Of a DNA stretch of 64,000 bases, positions 1 through 8,205 are shown piece by piece. The notes below the pieces were generated by a model. The model had not been told where the DNA came from. It searched no databases and saw only the letters and a program-made list of their open reading frames with translations. The translations under genes and the position numbers were made by a program. The DNA lies in NCBI GenBank assembly GCA_913030605.1, contig CAJWEZ010000014.1, positions 1-64,000 on the forward strand, in the 5' to 3' direction. Each line of letters opens with the position of its first letter. Within the stretch, counting starts at the first letter, position 1. This stretch comes from an uncultured Spirochaeta sp. (lineage in GTDB: Bacteria; Spirochaetota; Spirochaetia; DSM-27196; Alkalispirochaetaceae).

Positions 1-2
1 GG

Positions 3-893
3 ATGGCCGGCGACCAAAATTCCTCAGGAGACGACCAGAAGAAGCTCGACGTGCTGTCGAACGACATCTTCGTCAACGCGTTGCTCAAATCAGGCTCGTG
101 CTGCGTGTTAGTGAGCGAAGAGAACGAGGAGCCCATCCTCGTGCCGGAGAAGGACGCGGGCCGCTTCTGCGTGTGCTTCGTCACTCTGCAGCCGGCCGCC
201 GCCGAGGCGGGTGCGCAGCTGGTCGTGTGGGGTGAGGGTTCCACCCTGGTGTCGCAGGACGGGGAGTCCGCGTTCCTGGATCGGGTCTCCAGCCTGGCGC
301 GCGATGAGCGAATCGACATTGTGCCGGCGTACGCCGCGCTCCCCGGTGACGGGACCGGTCCGGCTCATCCGTTCAGGAACACGCTCACGTGGGTAACCGC
401 CGACGGTGCGGTGGCGGAGACGTACCTCAAACACCACCCGATCCCCGGTGAGGGAAGTGTTCCCGGTACGGATCCTCTTGGGACGGTGAGCTTCGGTGGT
501 GCCCGTGTCGCCGGAGCGATCTGCTACGACTACGACTTCCCGGCGGTCTCGATGGGGCACGCGCACCTCGGAGCGGACCTGGTGGTCCTGCCCGGTCTCG
601 ACTGGCGGGGCATGCTCCGTCGTCACACGCTCATGGCCCGGATCCGGGCGATCGAGGGAGGCTTTTCCATTCTTCGACCCGCCAACGGGGCCACCTCCAT
701 GGCGTTCGACCAGTACGGGCGGATTCGCGCGTCCATGACCGATTTTGGCAACAACAACAAAACGATGATGGCATCCGTGCCACTGCATCGCGTTCCGACG
801 CTCTACAGCAGGATCGGCAACGCCTTCGCCTACGCGGCGATCCTCGCCGTGCTGTTCTGCTTCGGCACCGTATTCACAAGGAGATCACGATGA
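3..893 (+). CDS. Nitrilase-superfamily / apolipoprotein N-acyltransferase-like protein, probably 5'-truncated by the window edge
   Basis: The frame is open from the first bases, so the true start probably lies upstream. The carbon-nitrogen hydrolase triad is visible: Glu78 in VVWGEGS, Lys143 in YLKHHPIPGEG and Cys174 in GAICYDYDFP. The Lys segment followed by a PGEG-type motif resembles the catalytic half of apolipoprotein N-acyltransferase (Lnt) more than a soluble nitrilase. A membrane segment at about 272-290, followed by Arg-rich residues, matches the C-terminal helix of Lnt. By inference an N-terminal membrane domain is cut off, and the active site would face the periplasm. The stop overlaps the next start by 4 bp (ATGA), so it is translated with the membrane protein and TetR gene that follow. 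A dedicated acyl or amide transferase rather than housekeeping Lnt is possible because of that unusual operon. Confidence 0.7.
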   Translation: MAGDQNSSGDDQKKLDVLSNDIFVNALLKSGSCCVLVSEENEEPILVPEKDAGRFCVCFVTLQPAAAEAGAQLVVWGEGSTLVSQDGESAFLDRVSSLARDERIDIVPAYAALPGDGTGPAHPFRNTLTWVTADGAVAETYLKHHPIPGEGSVPGTDPLGTVSFGGARVAGAICYDYDFPAVSMGHAHLGADLVVLPGLDWRGMLRRHTLMARIRAIEGGFSILRPANGATSMAFDQYGRIRASMTDFGNNNKTMMASVPLHRVPTLYSRIGNAFAYAAILAVLFCFGTVFTRRSR

Positions 894-1657
894 CTGACAC
901 CAGTTCGACTTTTCCCGACCCCGTTTCCAATCTGGATATCGGCAGCGGCACGATCACGCGGCGACGGCTCGTCCGGATCGGCGTGGTGGTATCGATCCTG
1001 GCGCTGTGGAACGGCGTGTGTGACTACATCTACGGGTATTCCGCGACGCTGAGCGGGGCGGAGTACTTCTCCTCGCAGGTGTTCGACGTGATCCTCACCG
1101 CCAACGGACGCCCCCACTGGGTGCTTCTGCTCGCCCAGTCCGCGGGGTGGCTCTACCCGATCTTCGCGTTGAGCTACTTTCAGTGGTGGGTAGGGATGCG
1201 TCGCGCGGGCTTCTGGTTGTCGGCCGTTCCCACGGTGCTGCTCGCGTACGCGGTACTCATGATCGGTGGGATCCAGCACGCCGGCTGGGCGTTTCTCAGC
1301 GTGCCGGCGCAGGCGCAGGCCGTGGTCGGAAGCTCCGACGCGTCGTTTTTCTCCCTTACCACGCGCTACATCGTGGAACATTTCTTCATGGGGGATGCCA
1401 CGGCGATCGTGGCCCTCTACGCGGGAACGATCTGGCACGCGGTGGGAATCCTGAGCGGCAGAACGATGTATCCCCGCTGGTTCATCGTCGTGTCGCCCTT
1501 GGGGGTCCTCACGATCACGATGATTCTTGGCTACCTGCTTCCCGCGCCGGTGGCGGGGTTCGTGCTTGCGCTGTTCGGGACGTGGTTTCTGCTCTTTCCG
1601 ACGATCGCGAGCACGCTCTGGCTGCGAAAGGAAAGACCGGGTAAGGTCATGCAATGA
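890..1657 (+). CDS. Polytopic inner-membrane protein of unknown function
   Basis: A 255-residue protein with about six or seven hydrophobic segments, starting near residue 27 (VRIGVVVSILALW) and ending near 245. No catalytic motif or named family could be assigned with confidence. Charged or His residues inside or beside helices (IQHAGWAF, YIVEHFFMGD) may matter functionally. The ATG at 890 has a good Shine-Dalgarno (AAGGAG, 7 nt upstream) inside the end of the nitrilase-like gene, and the stop overlaps the next ATG by 4 bp. Tight coupling to an Lnt-like enzyme and a TetR regulator suggests one regulated envelope-modifying unit, but no substrate can be named. Confidence 0.75.
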   Translation: MTDTSSTFPDPVSNLDIGSGTITRRRLVRIGVVVSILALWNGVCDYIYGYSATLSGAEYFSSQVFDVILTANGRPHWVLLLAQSAGWLYPIFALSYFQWWVGMRRAGFWLSAVPTVLLAYAVLMIGGIQHAGWAFLSVPAQAQAVVGSSDASFFSLTTRYIVEHFFMGDATAIVALYAGTIWHAVGILSGRTMYPRWFIVVSPLGVLTITMILGYLLPAPVAGFVLALFGTWFLLFPTIASTLWLRKERPGKVMQ

Positions 1658-2235
1658 GCGACCCGGAACGCACCGGTCGGCGCAACCCCGCCGCCACCAG
1701 GGCACACATCACGGAGACGGCGTTCGTCATCTTTCTCGAGAACGGGTACAAGAGCACGACCTACGGCGAACTGGTGAAGGCCTCCGCTGTGTCCAAGGGT
1801 GCGTTCTACCACCACTTCGGGAACAAGGAGGAGCTCTTCCACGAGGTGATCGATCGGTACTTCGGCGCCGTGTTCGACCGCGTGGACTGGGCGCGGCTCG
1901 AGACGATGAACCGGGAGCGCCTGCACCGGGCGATTCGCCTCCATTACAGCGGCTTCGTCCGGAACATCGGCGAACTGACGGACAAGGGGCTGCCCCGGTA
2001 CTTTCTCCTGTTCTTCGAGGCCGTTGAGCTCTACCCGGCGTTTCGGGAGAAGGCGCGGAGTTTCTACCTCCGGATGCGGGCCACGATCGATGCTGCTGTC
2101 GCCCGTGAGCCGCACGGCGACACACCGGCGGCAGGGGCGCCCGCCGGGATCGACGTCATTTCCCGATTTGAGGGCTATCTGTTCTGGCTGGCGCTGTTTC
2201 CGGAGGACTCCCTGGACGGTCTGGTCAGGGAGTAG
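1654..2235 (+). CDS. TetR/AcrR-family transcriptional regulator
   Basis: A 193-residue protein with the standard TetR N-terminal helix-turn-helix at about 13-58; the recognition helix region SKGAFYHHFGNKEEL is diagnostic. The C-terminal half is the usual divergent ligand-binding and dimerisation domain, so the inducer cannot be predicted. It starts within the stop codon of the membrane-protein gene (ATGA), so it is the third gene of a translationally coupled operon and most likely controls that operon. Its 3' end overlaps the convergent GGDEF gene by 11 bp. No operator could be examined because the operon promoter lies outside the window. Confidence 0.9.
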   Translation: MSDPERTGRRNPAATRAHITETAFVIFLENGYKSTTYGELVKASAVSKGAFYHHFGNKEELFHEVIDRYFGAVFDRVDWARLETMNRERLHRAIRLHYSGFVRNIGELTDKGLPRYFLLFFEAVELYPAFREKARSFYLRMRATIDAAVAREPHGDTPAAGAPAGIDVISRFEGYLFWLALFPEDSLDGLVRE

Positions 2236-3265
2236 GAGGCGCACCGGACACCACGCGGTTGCGACCTTCGTCCTTGGCGCGGTACAGCGCAGAATCCGCA
2301 CGGGCGAGCAGAACCTCCACGGTCTCATCCGGCCCGAGCGTCGCGACGCCCGCCGACAGGGTCACTTGTTCTCCCGACGCGTTGTTCGCACTCTCCAGGG
2401 CGCACCGTACCCGCTCGGCCAGGACGGCCGCATCCTGGGGCCCCGTCTCGGGCAGCACCAGGAGAAACTCCTCGCCACCCCAGCGGGAGACGGAGTCGTA
2501 CTCCCGGACGGTGTCACGCATGATCTGCGCGGTTCCCACGAGCACGGCGTCTCCAACGGAGTGGCCGAAGCGGTCGTTTATCGACTTGAAGTGGTCGATG
2601 TCGGCGAGCACTACCGACAGCTGTGTGCCGGAACGCCGGACGCGGGAAACTTCGCGTCGCAGCGTTGCGTCCCCGCTCATTCGGTTCATGAGTCTCGTGA
2701 GACCGTCGGTGGAGGCGAGATCCATGAGGCGCTCTTTGAGGCGACGTTCGACGTGCCGCGCCCGCTCCTGTTCCGTGATTCGGTCGTGGACATCCCGGGT
2801 GATCGCAACGAGCCGGACGGTGCCGTCGAGGGTGCGGTTGAGGTAGCTGCGCGTCTCGGCCCAGCGGTAGCTTCCGTCTCCCTGCCGCAATCGATAGGTG
2901 ACGTGACTGGACGAAATGTCCAGGGTATCCGCGTGGTCGTGCGCGATCCGGTTGAGATCTTCGGGGTGAAAGAGGTCGTACGCGCTGGTTCCGATCAGTT
3001 TTTCGCGCGGGATGCCCAGAAACTCCTCACAGTTGGCACTGATCCACAGGTAGGTGCCGTCGACGTTGTGAACGGTGATCAGATCGTGGGAACGGTTCAC
3101 AATCAGGCGTGCCAGGTCGTCGTCGGCGATCGTTTCGCCCACCGGTTCGGCTTCGGCATCCAGAGCCCGGGACCCGGCCTCGGCGATCTCCTCCTGCAGC
3201 TGCCGGATTTCGGCCCGCAGATTCGCAAGGCGCCGCAGTTTCTCTTCGATCGTCGTATCAGCCAC
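2225..3265 (-). CDS. PAS-GGDEF diguanylate cyclase
   Basis: Soluble 346-residue protein. An N-terminal coiled coil (about 5-30) is followed by a PAS domain (about 52-160, ending in a PAC-like YRWAETRSY segment), a helical linker with LASTDGLTRL, and a GGDEF domain. The catalytic GGEEF lies at 263-267, preceded at the canonical five-residue spacing by the inhibitory I-site REYD (254-257). It is therefore predicted to make cyclic-di-GMP with product feedback and to be tuned by whatever the PAS domain senses; there is no membrane segment. The start is GTG at 3265 with GGAGG upstream. It is monocistronic and convergent with the TetR gene. Confidence 0.92.
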   Translation of the reverse strand: MADTTIEEKLRRLANLRAEIRQLQEEIAEAGSRALDAEAEPVGETIADDDLARLIVNRSHDLITVHNVDGTYLWISANCEEFLGIPREKLIGTSAYDLFHPEDLNRIAHDHADTLDISSSHVTYRLRQGDGSYRWAETRSYLNRTLDGTVRLVAITRDVHDRITEQERARHVERRLKERLMDLASTDGLTRLMNRMSGDATLRREVSRVRRSGTQLSVVLADIDHFKSINDRFGHSVGDAVLVGTAQIMRDTVREYDSVSRWGGEEFLLVLPETGPQDAAVLAERVRCALESANNASGEQVTLSAGVATLGPDETVEVLLARADSALYRAKDEGRNRVVSGAPPTP

Positions 3266-3338
3266 CGTCCGATTGCCTCCGCAACCGAATTCTCGACCAG
3301 ATTCGGTGGTATTTCAACGTTCAGAGCGATGAGAACCT

Positions 3339-3367
3339 TTGATGCGGTGATGTTATGGTGCTATGAT
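3339..3367 (+). promoter_or_regulatory. Predicted leaderless promoter of the vapBC pair
   Basis: A -35 TTGATG (3339-3344), a 17-bp spacer and a -10 TATGAT (3362-3367). The -10 ends 7 nt before the ATG at 3375, so transcription should start at or next to the start codon. There is no Shine-Dalgarno sequence. The spacer and -10 would also be natural sites for autorepression by the antitoxin. Confidence 0.6.
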
Positions 3368-3374
3368 GTGTACA

Positions 3375-3614
3375 ATGAGAACGACGGTCAATCTCGACAA
3401 CGACATCCTGGAGGTGGCACGAAGCCTGGCCCTTGTGGAGGGCATCTCGTTGGGCGCTGCGATCTCGGCACTCGCGCGACGGGGCATCGAATCACCCGGC
3501 CGTGCCGGCGAGGGGCCTGTGGATTCGGAGAACGGTGTTCCGACCTTCGGGGTCGCGGAGAATGCACCGAGGTTTGGTACCGATGACGTCGTCCGCGCCC
3601 TGGAAGAAGAATAG
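3375..3614 (+). CDS. vapB: VapB-type ribbon-helix-helix antitoxin
   Basis: A 79-residue protein starting MRTTVNLDNDILEVA, the hallmark beta strand and first helix of a ribbon-helix-helix DNA-binding antitoxin; the Gly-containing turn (LVEGISLGAAIS) and second helix follow. The acidic C-terminus (VVRALEEE) is the likely toxin-binding tail. Two further ATGs lie in frame at 3363 and 3366, but 3375 is preferred because the family normally begins directly with this motif and the promoter places the RNA start there. The toxin gene begins 4 bp after the stop. The antitoxin should repress its own operon and neutralise the PIN toxin. Confidence 0.85.
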   Translation: MRTTVNLDNDILEVARSLALVEGISLGAAISALARRGIESPGRAGEGPVDSENGVPTFGVAENAPRFGTDDVVRALEEE

Positions 3615-3618
3615 CGCG

Positions 3619-4059
3619 ATGATACAGATGCCCGACGTCAATACGCTGGTTGCCGCGGCGTGGCCGAATCATGTCCACCACCGCACCGCGCGGGCATGGT
3701 TTCGGAATTCGATGTCCGACGGATGGGCTACGTGCGCGATTGTGCAGAGTGGTTTTCTGCGCATTTCAATGAATCCCGCGGTCGTCGGACGCCGCGTTCC
3801 GTTTCCCGAGGCCGCAGGGATACTCAGCCGATTCACTGCAGGTACCGAGCATGTTCTCTGGCGGTCTGAGGCGGTCCCTGAAGAATGGCCCGCCTGGCTA
3901 CGGGATCGCGTTCAGGGATATCGTCAGATCACCGACGCATTCCTGATCGCCACGGCGATCAAACATGGGGGCATGCTCGCAACGCTGGACGCTCGCGCTC
4001 TGGCGCTCCTCCCGGAGTCACAGCGCTCCGTCGTGCACGTCATTGGGCCATCCAATTGA
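3619..4059 (+). CDS. vapC: VapC-type PIN-domain ribonuclease toxin
   Basis: A 146-residue PIN-domain protein. Conserved acidic residues are Asp6 (MPDVNTLVAAAW), Asp107 (ITDAFLIATA) and Asp124 (ATLDARAL), which would coordinate the catalytic metal. The position that often holds a Glu reads Gln43 in IVQSGFLR, a variation I recall from the VapC subfamily with the PDVN start. Length is normal for the family. It begins 4 bp after the antitoxin stop, with the usual order antitoxin then toxin. Predicted to cleave RNA, often tRNA or rRNA in characterised relatives; the target here is unknown. Confidence 0.88.
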   Translation: MIQMPDVNTLVAAAWPNHVHHRTARAWFRNSMSDGWATCAIVQSGFLRISMNPAVVGRRVPFPEAAGILSRFTAGTEHVLWRSEAVPEEWPAWLRDRVQGYRQITDAFLIATAIKHGGMLATLDARALALLPESQRSVVHVIGPSN

Positions 4060-4091
4060 CCCTCCCGGTCCCGCGGGACAAGATACCGATC

Positions 4092-4484
4092 ATGAAAATT
4101 GCAGTTGTCAGTGACGATCAGCAGGCGGTTGGTACGCATTTCGGCCGTTCCCGCTACTACATCGTATTCTCCGTGGAAAACGGGGAGATCGTCTCCCGTG
4201 AGGTTCGGGAAAAAACGGGGCACCGACACGGCCTGGGGCACGGTCACAACCACGCCGCCGGTCACGATCACCCCCACACCGCCGACGATGCCCACATGCA
4301 GATGGTTGAGGCGATCCGCGACTGCGACGCGGTCCTGGTCGGTGGTATGGGTGGTGGCGCCAGGGCGGCGATGGAAGCAGCCGGGATCGCGCCGTGTCAG
4401 GCCCGGGCCTCGGACGCCGAAGCGGCTGTCCTGGCGTACATCCGGGACGGACGGGGCGCCGAACCGGGCTGCCCCGACGCCTGA
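4092..4484 (+). CDS. NifX/NafY-type metal-cofactor-binding-fold protein with histidine-rich loop
   Basis: A 130-residue single-domain protein of the dinitrogenase iron-molybdenum cofactor biosynthesis fold. The start MKIAVVSDDQQAVGTHFGRS and the later DAVLVGGMGGGA and AAGI segments are typical. Between these, residues 44-68 form a loop with nine histidines in HxH and GH patterns, a plausible binding site for Ni, Zn or Co. No nitrogenase genes are present in the window, so a role in metal or cofactor handling, or a stand-alone function as in many anaerobes, is more likely than nitrogen fixation. It lies 32 bp after vapC on the same strand and lacks an obvious promoter of its own. The ATG at 4092 fits the family N-terminus. 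Confidence 0.8.
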   Translation: MKIAVVSDDQQAVGTHFGRSRYYIVFSVENGEIVSREVREKTGHRHGLGHGHNHAAGHDHPHTADDAHMQMVEAIRDCDAVLVGGMGGGARAAMEAAGIAPCQARASDAEAAVLAYIRDGRGAEPGCPDA

Positions 4485-4587
4485 GAGACGCTGCGTACCT
4501 CCGCTTCTGGAGTCGGGTCGGCCCTTCCTGTCTCCCCGTGTAGAATCTTCGCGCCGGATGAGACATACTGGCTCTTCAGGAGTTGAT

Positions 4588-6090
4588 ATGATCTGTCTTT
4601 GCCTCACCGGTGCAACCCTTGCGGAGTGGACCGGACAACTCGAACGCAACCGCGCGTGGGCGTCCATGGTGGAACTCCGCGTTGACCTCCTGCGACCCGC
4701 AGAACGCTCCGCCGACGCGATCGGCGAGTGGTGGAACACCCATTCCGATGGTCTGCCCGGCATTCTTACGGTCCGACGCCTGCGGGACCAGGGTCACTGG
4801 GAGGGCGACGACGCCCAGCGTCTGTTTCTTCTCTCGCGCCTGTTGGATGCGGTGGCTCCGGAGTACCTCGATATCGAACTCGACCGGCAGTCCAGCGCCG
4901 ACTGGACCCAGCTCGCCCGGCGTCAGGAAGATCGCGGCGGGTACGTGATCCGCTCGTACCACGGTTCCGTCGTCGATCACGCCGAGATCGCCGCGCTCAT
5001 GGCGCGTCTGGCGACCAACCCCCACGAGATTCCCAAGCTGGCGATCGAACCCACCGGTCTCTCGGACACCACGGCGCTCCTGCGCGCCGCCCGCGAGTTT
5101 CGTCGGCGCATGCCGGGTCGGACCGCGGTATGGATCGCCATGGGTGAATACGGCCTCCCGTCGCGGGTGGCTCCGGCGCTCTTCGGGTCGGCGTGGAGCT
5201 ACTGCTCCGATCCCGACGGCCAGCCGGCTGCTCCGGGGCAGGTGTCTCCGCAGCTTTTGGCGGAAACGTACCGAGTCGGCGAGGCGACGGCGGACTGGCA
5301 GGTGCTGGCGGTGGTCGGCGCACCGGTCGCCCATTCGAAGTCGCCCGTGTACCACAATCCTCGGCTGCGCGCGGACGGGGTGTCGGCGGTGTACGTTCCC
5401 GTCCGCGCCGACGTGTTTGGTGAGTTCGTGGAGTTTGCCGATGAGGCGGGCATCCGCGGTGCCTCGGTGACGGTCCCGCACAAGGAGTCGGCGCTGGCGC
5501 TGGCGACCGGCGAGGCGGGGGCCGGGGCGTCCGAACTCGCGCAGAGGACGGGTGCGGCCAACACGCTGGTCCGCCGGGCGGAGAACGCGTGGTGGGCAGA
5601 CAACACCGACGTTGAGGGACTGATGGCGCCGTTGCGGAAACAGGTGGGCGCCGGCGAGGGCCGGCGGGCGGCGGTGATCGGCGCAGGAGGAGCCGCCCGG
5701 GCGGCGGTGGCCGGTCTGCTTGCCGACGGGTGGCAGGTTGAGGTGTACAACCGCACGCCGGAACGCGCGGCGAAGCTGGCTGGAGATCTCGGCCTGGATG
5801 CCGCGGCGGCGCACTCGATGAGCGACCTGCGGGACCTGGAGTCGGGCACCGTGGACCTGCTGGTTCAGACCACCCCGGTGGGCATGGCCCACGGTGTTCA
5901 GGGCGATCCGGCGGAGGGATATGAATTCGCCGGGAGCGAAACTGTCTATGACCTGGTGTACACACCGTCGCAGACGGCGCTGATCGTGCGGGCGGCGGCG
6001 GCGGGCTGCACGACGATCACCGGCGAGGCGATGTTCGAGTTGCAGGCGGCGGCGCAGTACGAGCTGTTCCGCGCGGCGCTCGCCGACTGA
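4588..6090 (+). CDS. aroDE: Fused 3-dehydroquinate dehydratase (type I) / shikimate dehydrogenase
   Basis: A 500-residue bifunctional enzyme for steps three and four of the shikimate pathway. The N-terminal half is type I dehydroquinase: MVELRVDLL (Glu29, Arg31, Asp33 bind substrate), His125 in RSYHGS and the Schiff-base Lys150 in EIPKLAIEP. The C-terminal half, from about 238, is shikimate dehydrogenase: GAPVAHSKSP binds shikimate, Lys299 (VPHKE) and Asp341 (NTDVEG) are catalytic, and GAGGAARA at 366-373 binds NADP. Both halves keep their catalytic residues. ATG 4588 is preceded by CAGGAG. The domain order is that of plant DHD/SDH proteins and is also found in some bacteria. No other aro genes are nearby. 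Confidence 0.95.
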   Translation: MICLCLTGATLAEWTGQLERNRAWASMVELRVDLLRPAERSADAIGEWWNTHSDGLPGILTVRRLRDQGHWEGDDAQRLFLLSRLLDAVAPEYLDIELDRQSSADWTQLARRQEDRGGYVIRSYHGSVVDHAEIAALMARLATNPHEIPKLAIEPTGLSDTTALLRAAREFRRRMPGRTAVWIAMGEYGLPSRVAPALFGSAWSYCSDPDGQPAAPGQVSPQLLAETYRVGEATADWQVLAVVGAPVAHSKSPVYHNPRLRADGVSAVYVPVRADVFGEFVEFADEAGIRGASVTVPHKESALALATGEAGAGASELAQRTGAANTLVRRAENAWWADNTDVEGLMAPLRKQVGAGEGRRAAVIGAGGAARAAVAGLLADGWQVEVYNRTPERAAKLAGDLGLDAAAAHSMSDLRDLESGTVDLLVQTTPVGMAHGVQGDPAEGYEFAGSETVYDLVYTPSQTALIVRAAAAGCTTITGEAMFELQAAAQYELFRAALAD

Positions 6091-6107
6091 CCCCTCGCCG
6101 ACTGACC
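6079..6107. repeat. 14-bp direct repeat spanning the aroDE stop codon
   Basis: The sequence CTCGCCGACTGACC occurs at 6079-6092 and again at 6094-6107. The first copy contains the last codons and stop of aroDE; the second is a tandem duplicate just outside the gene. Confidence 0.8.
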
Positions 6108-6111
6108 GCCG

Positions 6112-8205
6112 TTACCGCGGGCTGCGCCGCAGCAGCGTCCCGCTGAGGCGCCGCACCAGTGAGATGCGGCGAATCCGGATGCGGATCGCCTGGTGGTCCG
6201 GCTCCTGCCGCGCCCGCAGCATGAGGTCGTCGCCGCTTTCCACGATCTCCCGGGGCTGTACCAGCACCCGCTGCGGCGACCCGGAGCTCGCCCGCATGAT
6301 CACCTCCAACAGGTCTCCGTTTCCGATCGCCTGTTCTATGAGCCGGATCTTCCCCAGATAGTCCAGTCCCCGCGCCTCGGTACCGTACTGCGGGATTACG
6401 TCTCCGCGGATCTGGTCGGGGAAGAGGATAAGCTTGCGCTCGATCCGCAGCGCAAGCTCCTGCCGCACGTCCTCGGGAAGGTCCTGTTCCTCCAGCGCCG
6501 TTCGCAACGCGGTGCGGAGATCGGCGGGCGCGGTGTCGCCGGCCGACGCGGCCTCGCCCCCCGACGCGGCCTCGCCGGTCGGTTCCGTTCCACCGGCGCC
6601 CGCACCGGCGTCCGGGGCCCCCGCGGCACGCTCCGCCGCCGGTGTCAGCGTCGGCTGCTGCCGGATGAGCGAGGGCTGCCGGAAGCGCTGGAACAGCCGG
6701 TCGTACTCGGGGACGTCCACGTCCACCGGTCGCTGTCCTTCCACCGCCGCCGCCGCACCCAGTTCCAGACGGGTGAGGATGCGCTCCAGTCTGCGGGTGT
6801 CGTCCTGCACCAGAAAGAGCCCCGGCGACGGTTCTTCGCGGACAAGCTGCTGAAACTCCTCGGCGGCGCGCAGGATCTCGGCTTCGGCTTCGTTGGCGAT
6901 CACCACCAGGCTCCGGACGATGCGCACGGCGCCGGCGCGGGTCTGCCAGCGGTCCAGCAGAAACCGCACGTTCTGCGGGAGTTCCCCGGTGATCTCGAGG
7001 AGCTGCGCCAGAGGGCGTTCGATCCCGTCGCGGCGGGCGGCGGCGACAGCGTTCTCCGTCAGCCGGAATGTGGGGACCACGTCGTAGCGACCGAGTTCCG
7101 CAACCCGGGCCACGGTGAGGGCGTGGCTGTACGAGACCCCCGGCGGAAGCGTGACCTCCATGTTGGCCTGGACGCGGATCTGTCCGCTGCCGGCGTACTC
7201 CCGCGAGAGGATCGTCGGAACGCTGGGGTTGAGCCGAAACCGTTCCTCGTGAACGAGCAGGAACCCGATATCGGTGAGCCGGAACACGGTGTCCCGATCC
7301 ACGGGAAGGGTCATGCCGTTGCCGGTGAGCTGCATCAGACGCAGGACCTCGCCCAGGGTGAACTCCCGCATCGGGTCCATGGCGGCGTTGAGCTCCAGGA
7401 GGAGTTCTGCGTACTCGAACGCCCGCTCCACGGAGCTGGTGAGGACGGCCCCCCACAGGAGCGCCTGGATCCAGCGGTCGGGGAGGGCGGTCAGCTCCTC
7501 CCAGCTCTCGGGGCGCAGATGGACCTGCTCCTCCTGCCGCCGGGCAAGCCCAAGCGTTTCCAGCGCCACCACCGCGGTGCGCAGACGGAGGGCACCGGTC
7601 TCGCCGGAGAGGAGTTCGCCGAACTGCGCGTCCAGGTTTCCCGACGCCCGCTTGCGGATCGATCCGGTGCGGGTAAAGAGATCGCCGGTATCGCGGAGAA
7701 AGGCGTACAGCGCCGTGGACAGGGACACGGACAGCCACGGTGGGCCGTCGGCGTCGCGGCGCTCGTGGGGCGGAATCTCCGCTCCCGCGACGAGCTGGTG
7801 CGGTCCCAGACCGGCGTCCCGCGCAGCCGCCGCCAGAACGGGGTTGAGCTCCACACTGGTGGCTTCCCGGCCATCGATCAGCAGCAGACGGTCCTTGAGG
7901 TTCAGGATTCGGTCCCGGAGTTGCGCGTACTCGAGTTCGCCCTCGAGGAACCGTCCCAGTCGCCGCTCGTCCGGGGCACCCAGCAGGTCGATCGCGGAGA
8001 GCACCACGCGATCGATCTCGTCCATCATGTGCACGATCCGCTCCTGCGTCTCCCGGCGGGAGAGAAAATCACGCAGGTCGGTTATCAGGTCGTGTTTATT
8101 GTAGGGGGTGTCCACCGGCCCGCGGTAGTTGCGGTACAGGGCAAAGAACGAGTCGTCGTCGAGTTCCAGCAGGTAGTGGATCAGCCGTTCGCCGGGAGCG
8201 CTCAC
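6112..8205 (-). CDS. Helicase-associated protein (Helicase_C_3-like domain, WYL-like C-terminus), partner of XPB helicase
   Basis: A 697-residue soluble protein that overlaps the XPB helicase gene by 4 bp (GTGA), with GGAGG upstream of its GTG start. The N-terminal 330 residues are alpha-helical repeats and winged-helix-like segments. Residues about 338-440 (starting SGQIRVQANMEVTLPP) resemble the helicase C-terminal/XPB N-terminal-like domain found in partner proteins of bacterial XPB. A linker rich in Ala, Gly and Glu (about 520-560) leads to a compact tail (about 615-685) whose NGDLLEVIMRASSG and final RIRRISLVRR pattern looks like a WYL-type ligand-binding module. No nuclease motif was recognised. 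By inference it controls or targets the helicase during DNA repair; the WYL-like call is tentative. Confidence 0.75.
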   Translation of the reverse strand: MSAPGERLIHYLLELDDDSFFALYRNYRGPVDTPYNKHDLITDLRDFLSRRETQERIVHMMDEIDRVVLSAIDLLGAPDERRLGRFLEGELEYAQLRDRILNLKDRLLLIDGREATSVELNPVLAAAARDAGLGPHQLVAGAEIPPHERRDADGPPWLSVSLSTALYAFLRDTGDLFTRTGSIRKRASGNLDAQFGELLSGETGALRLRTAVVALETLGLARRQEEQVHLRPESWEELTALPDRWIQALLWGAVLTSSVERAFEYAELLLELNAAMDPMREFTLGEVLRLMQLTGNGMTLPVDRDTVFRLTDIGFLLVHEERFRLNPSVPTILSREYAGSGQIRVQANMEVTLPPGVSYSHALTVARVAELGRYDVVPTFRLTENAVAAARRDGIERPLAQLLEITGELPQNVRFLLDRWQTRAGAVRIVRSLVVIANEAEAEILRAAEEFQQLVREEPSPGLFLVQDDTRRLERILTRLELGAAAAVEGQRPVDVDVPEYDRLFQRFRQPSLIRQQPTLTPAAERAAGAPDAGAGAGGTEPTGEAASGGEAASAGDTAPADLRTALRTALEEQDLPEDVRQELALRIERKLILFPDQIRGDVIPQYGTEARGLDYLGKIRLIEQAIGNGDLLEVIMRASSGSPQRVLVQPREIVESGDDLMLRARQEPDHQAIRIRIRRISLVRRLSGTLLRRSPR

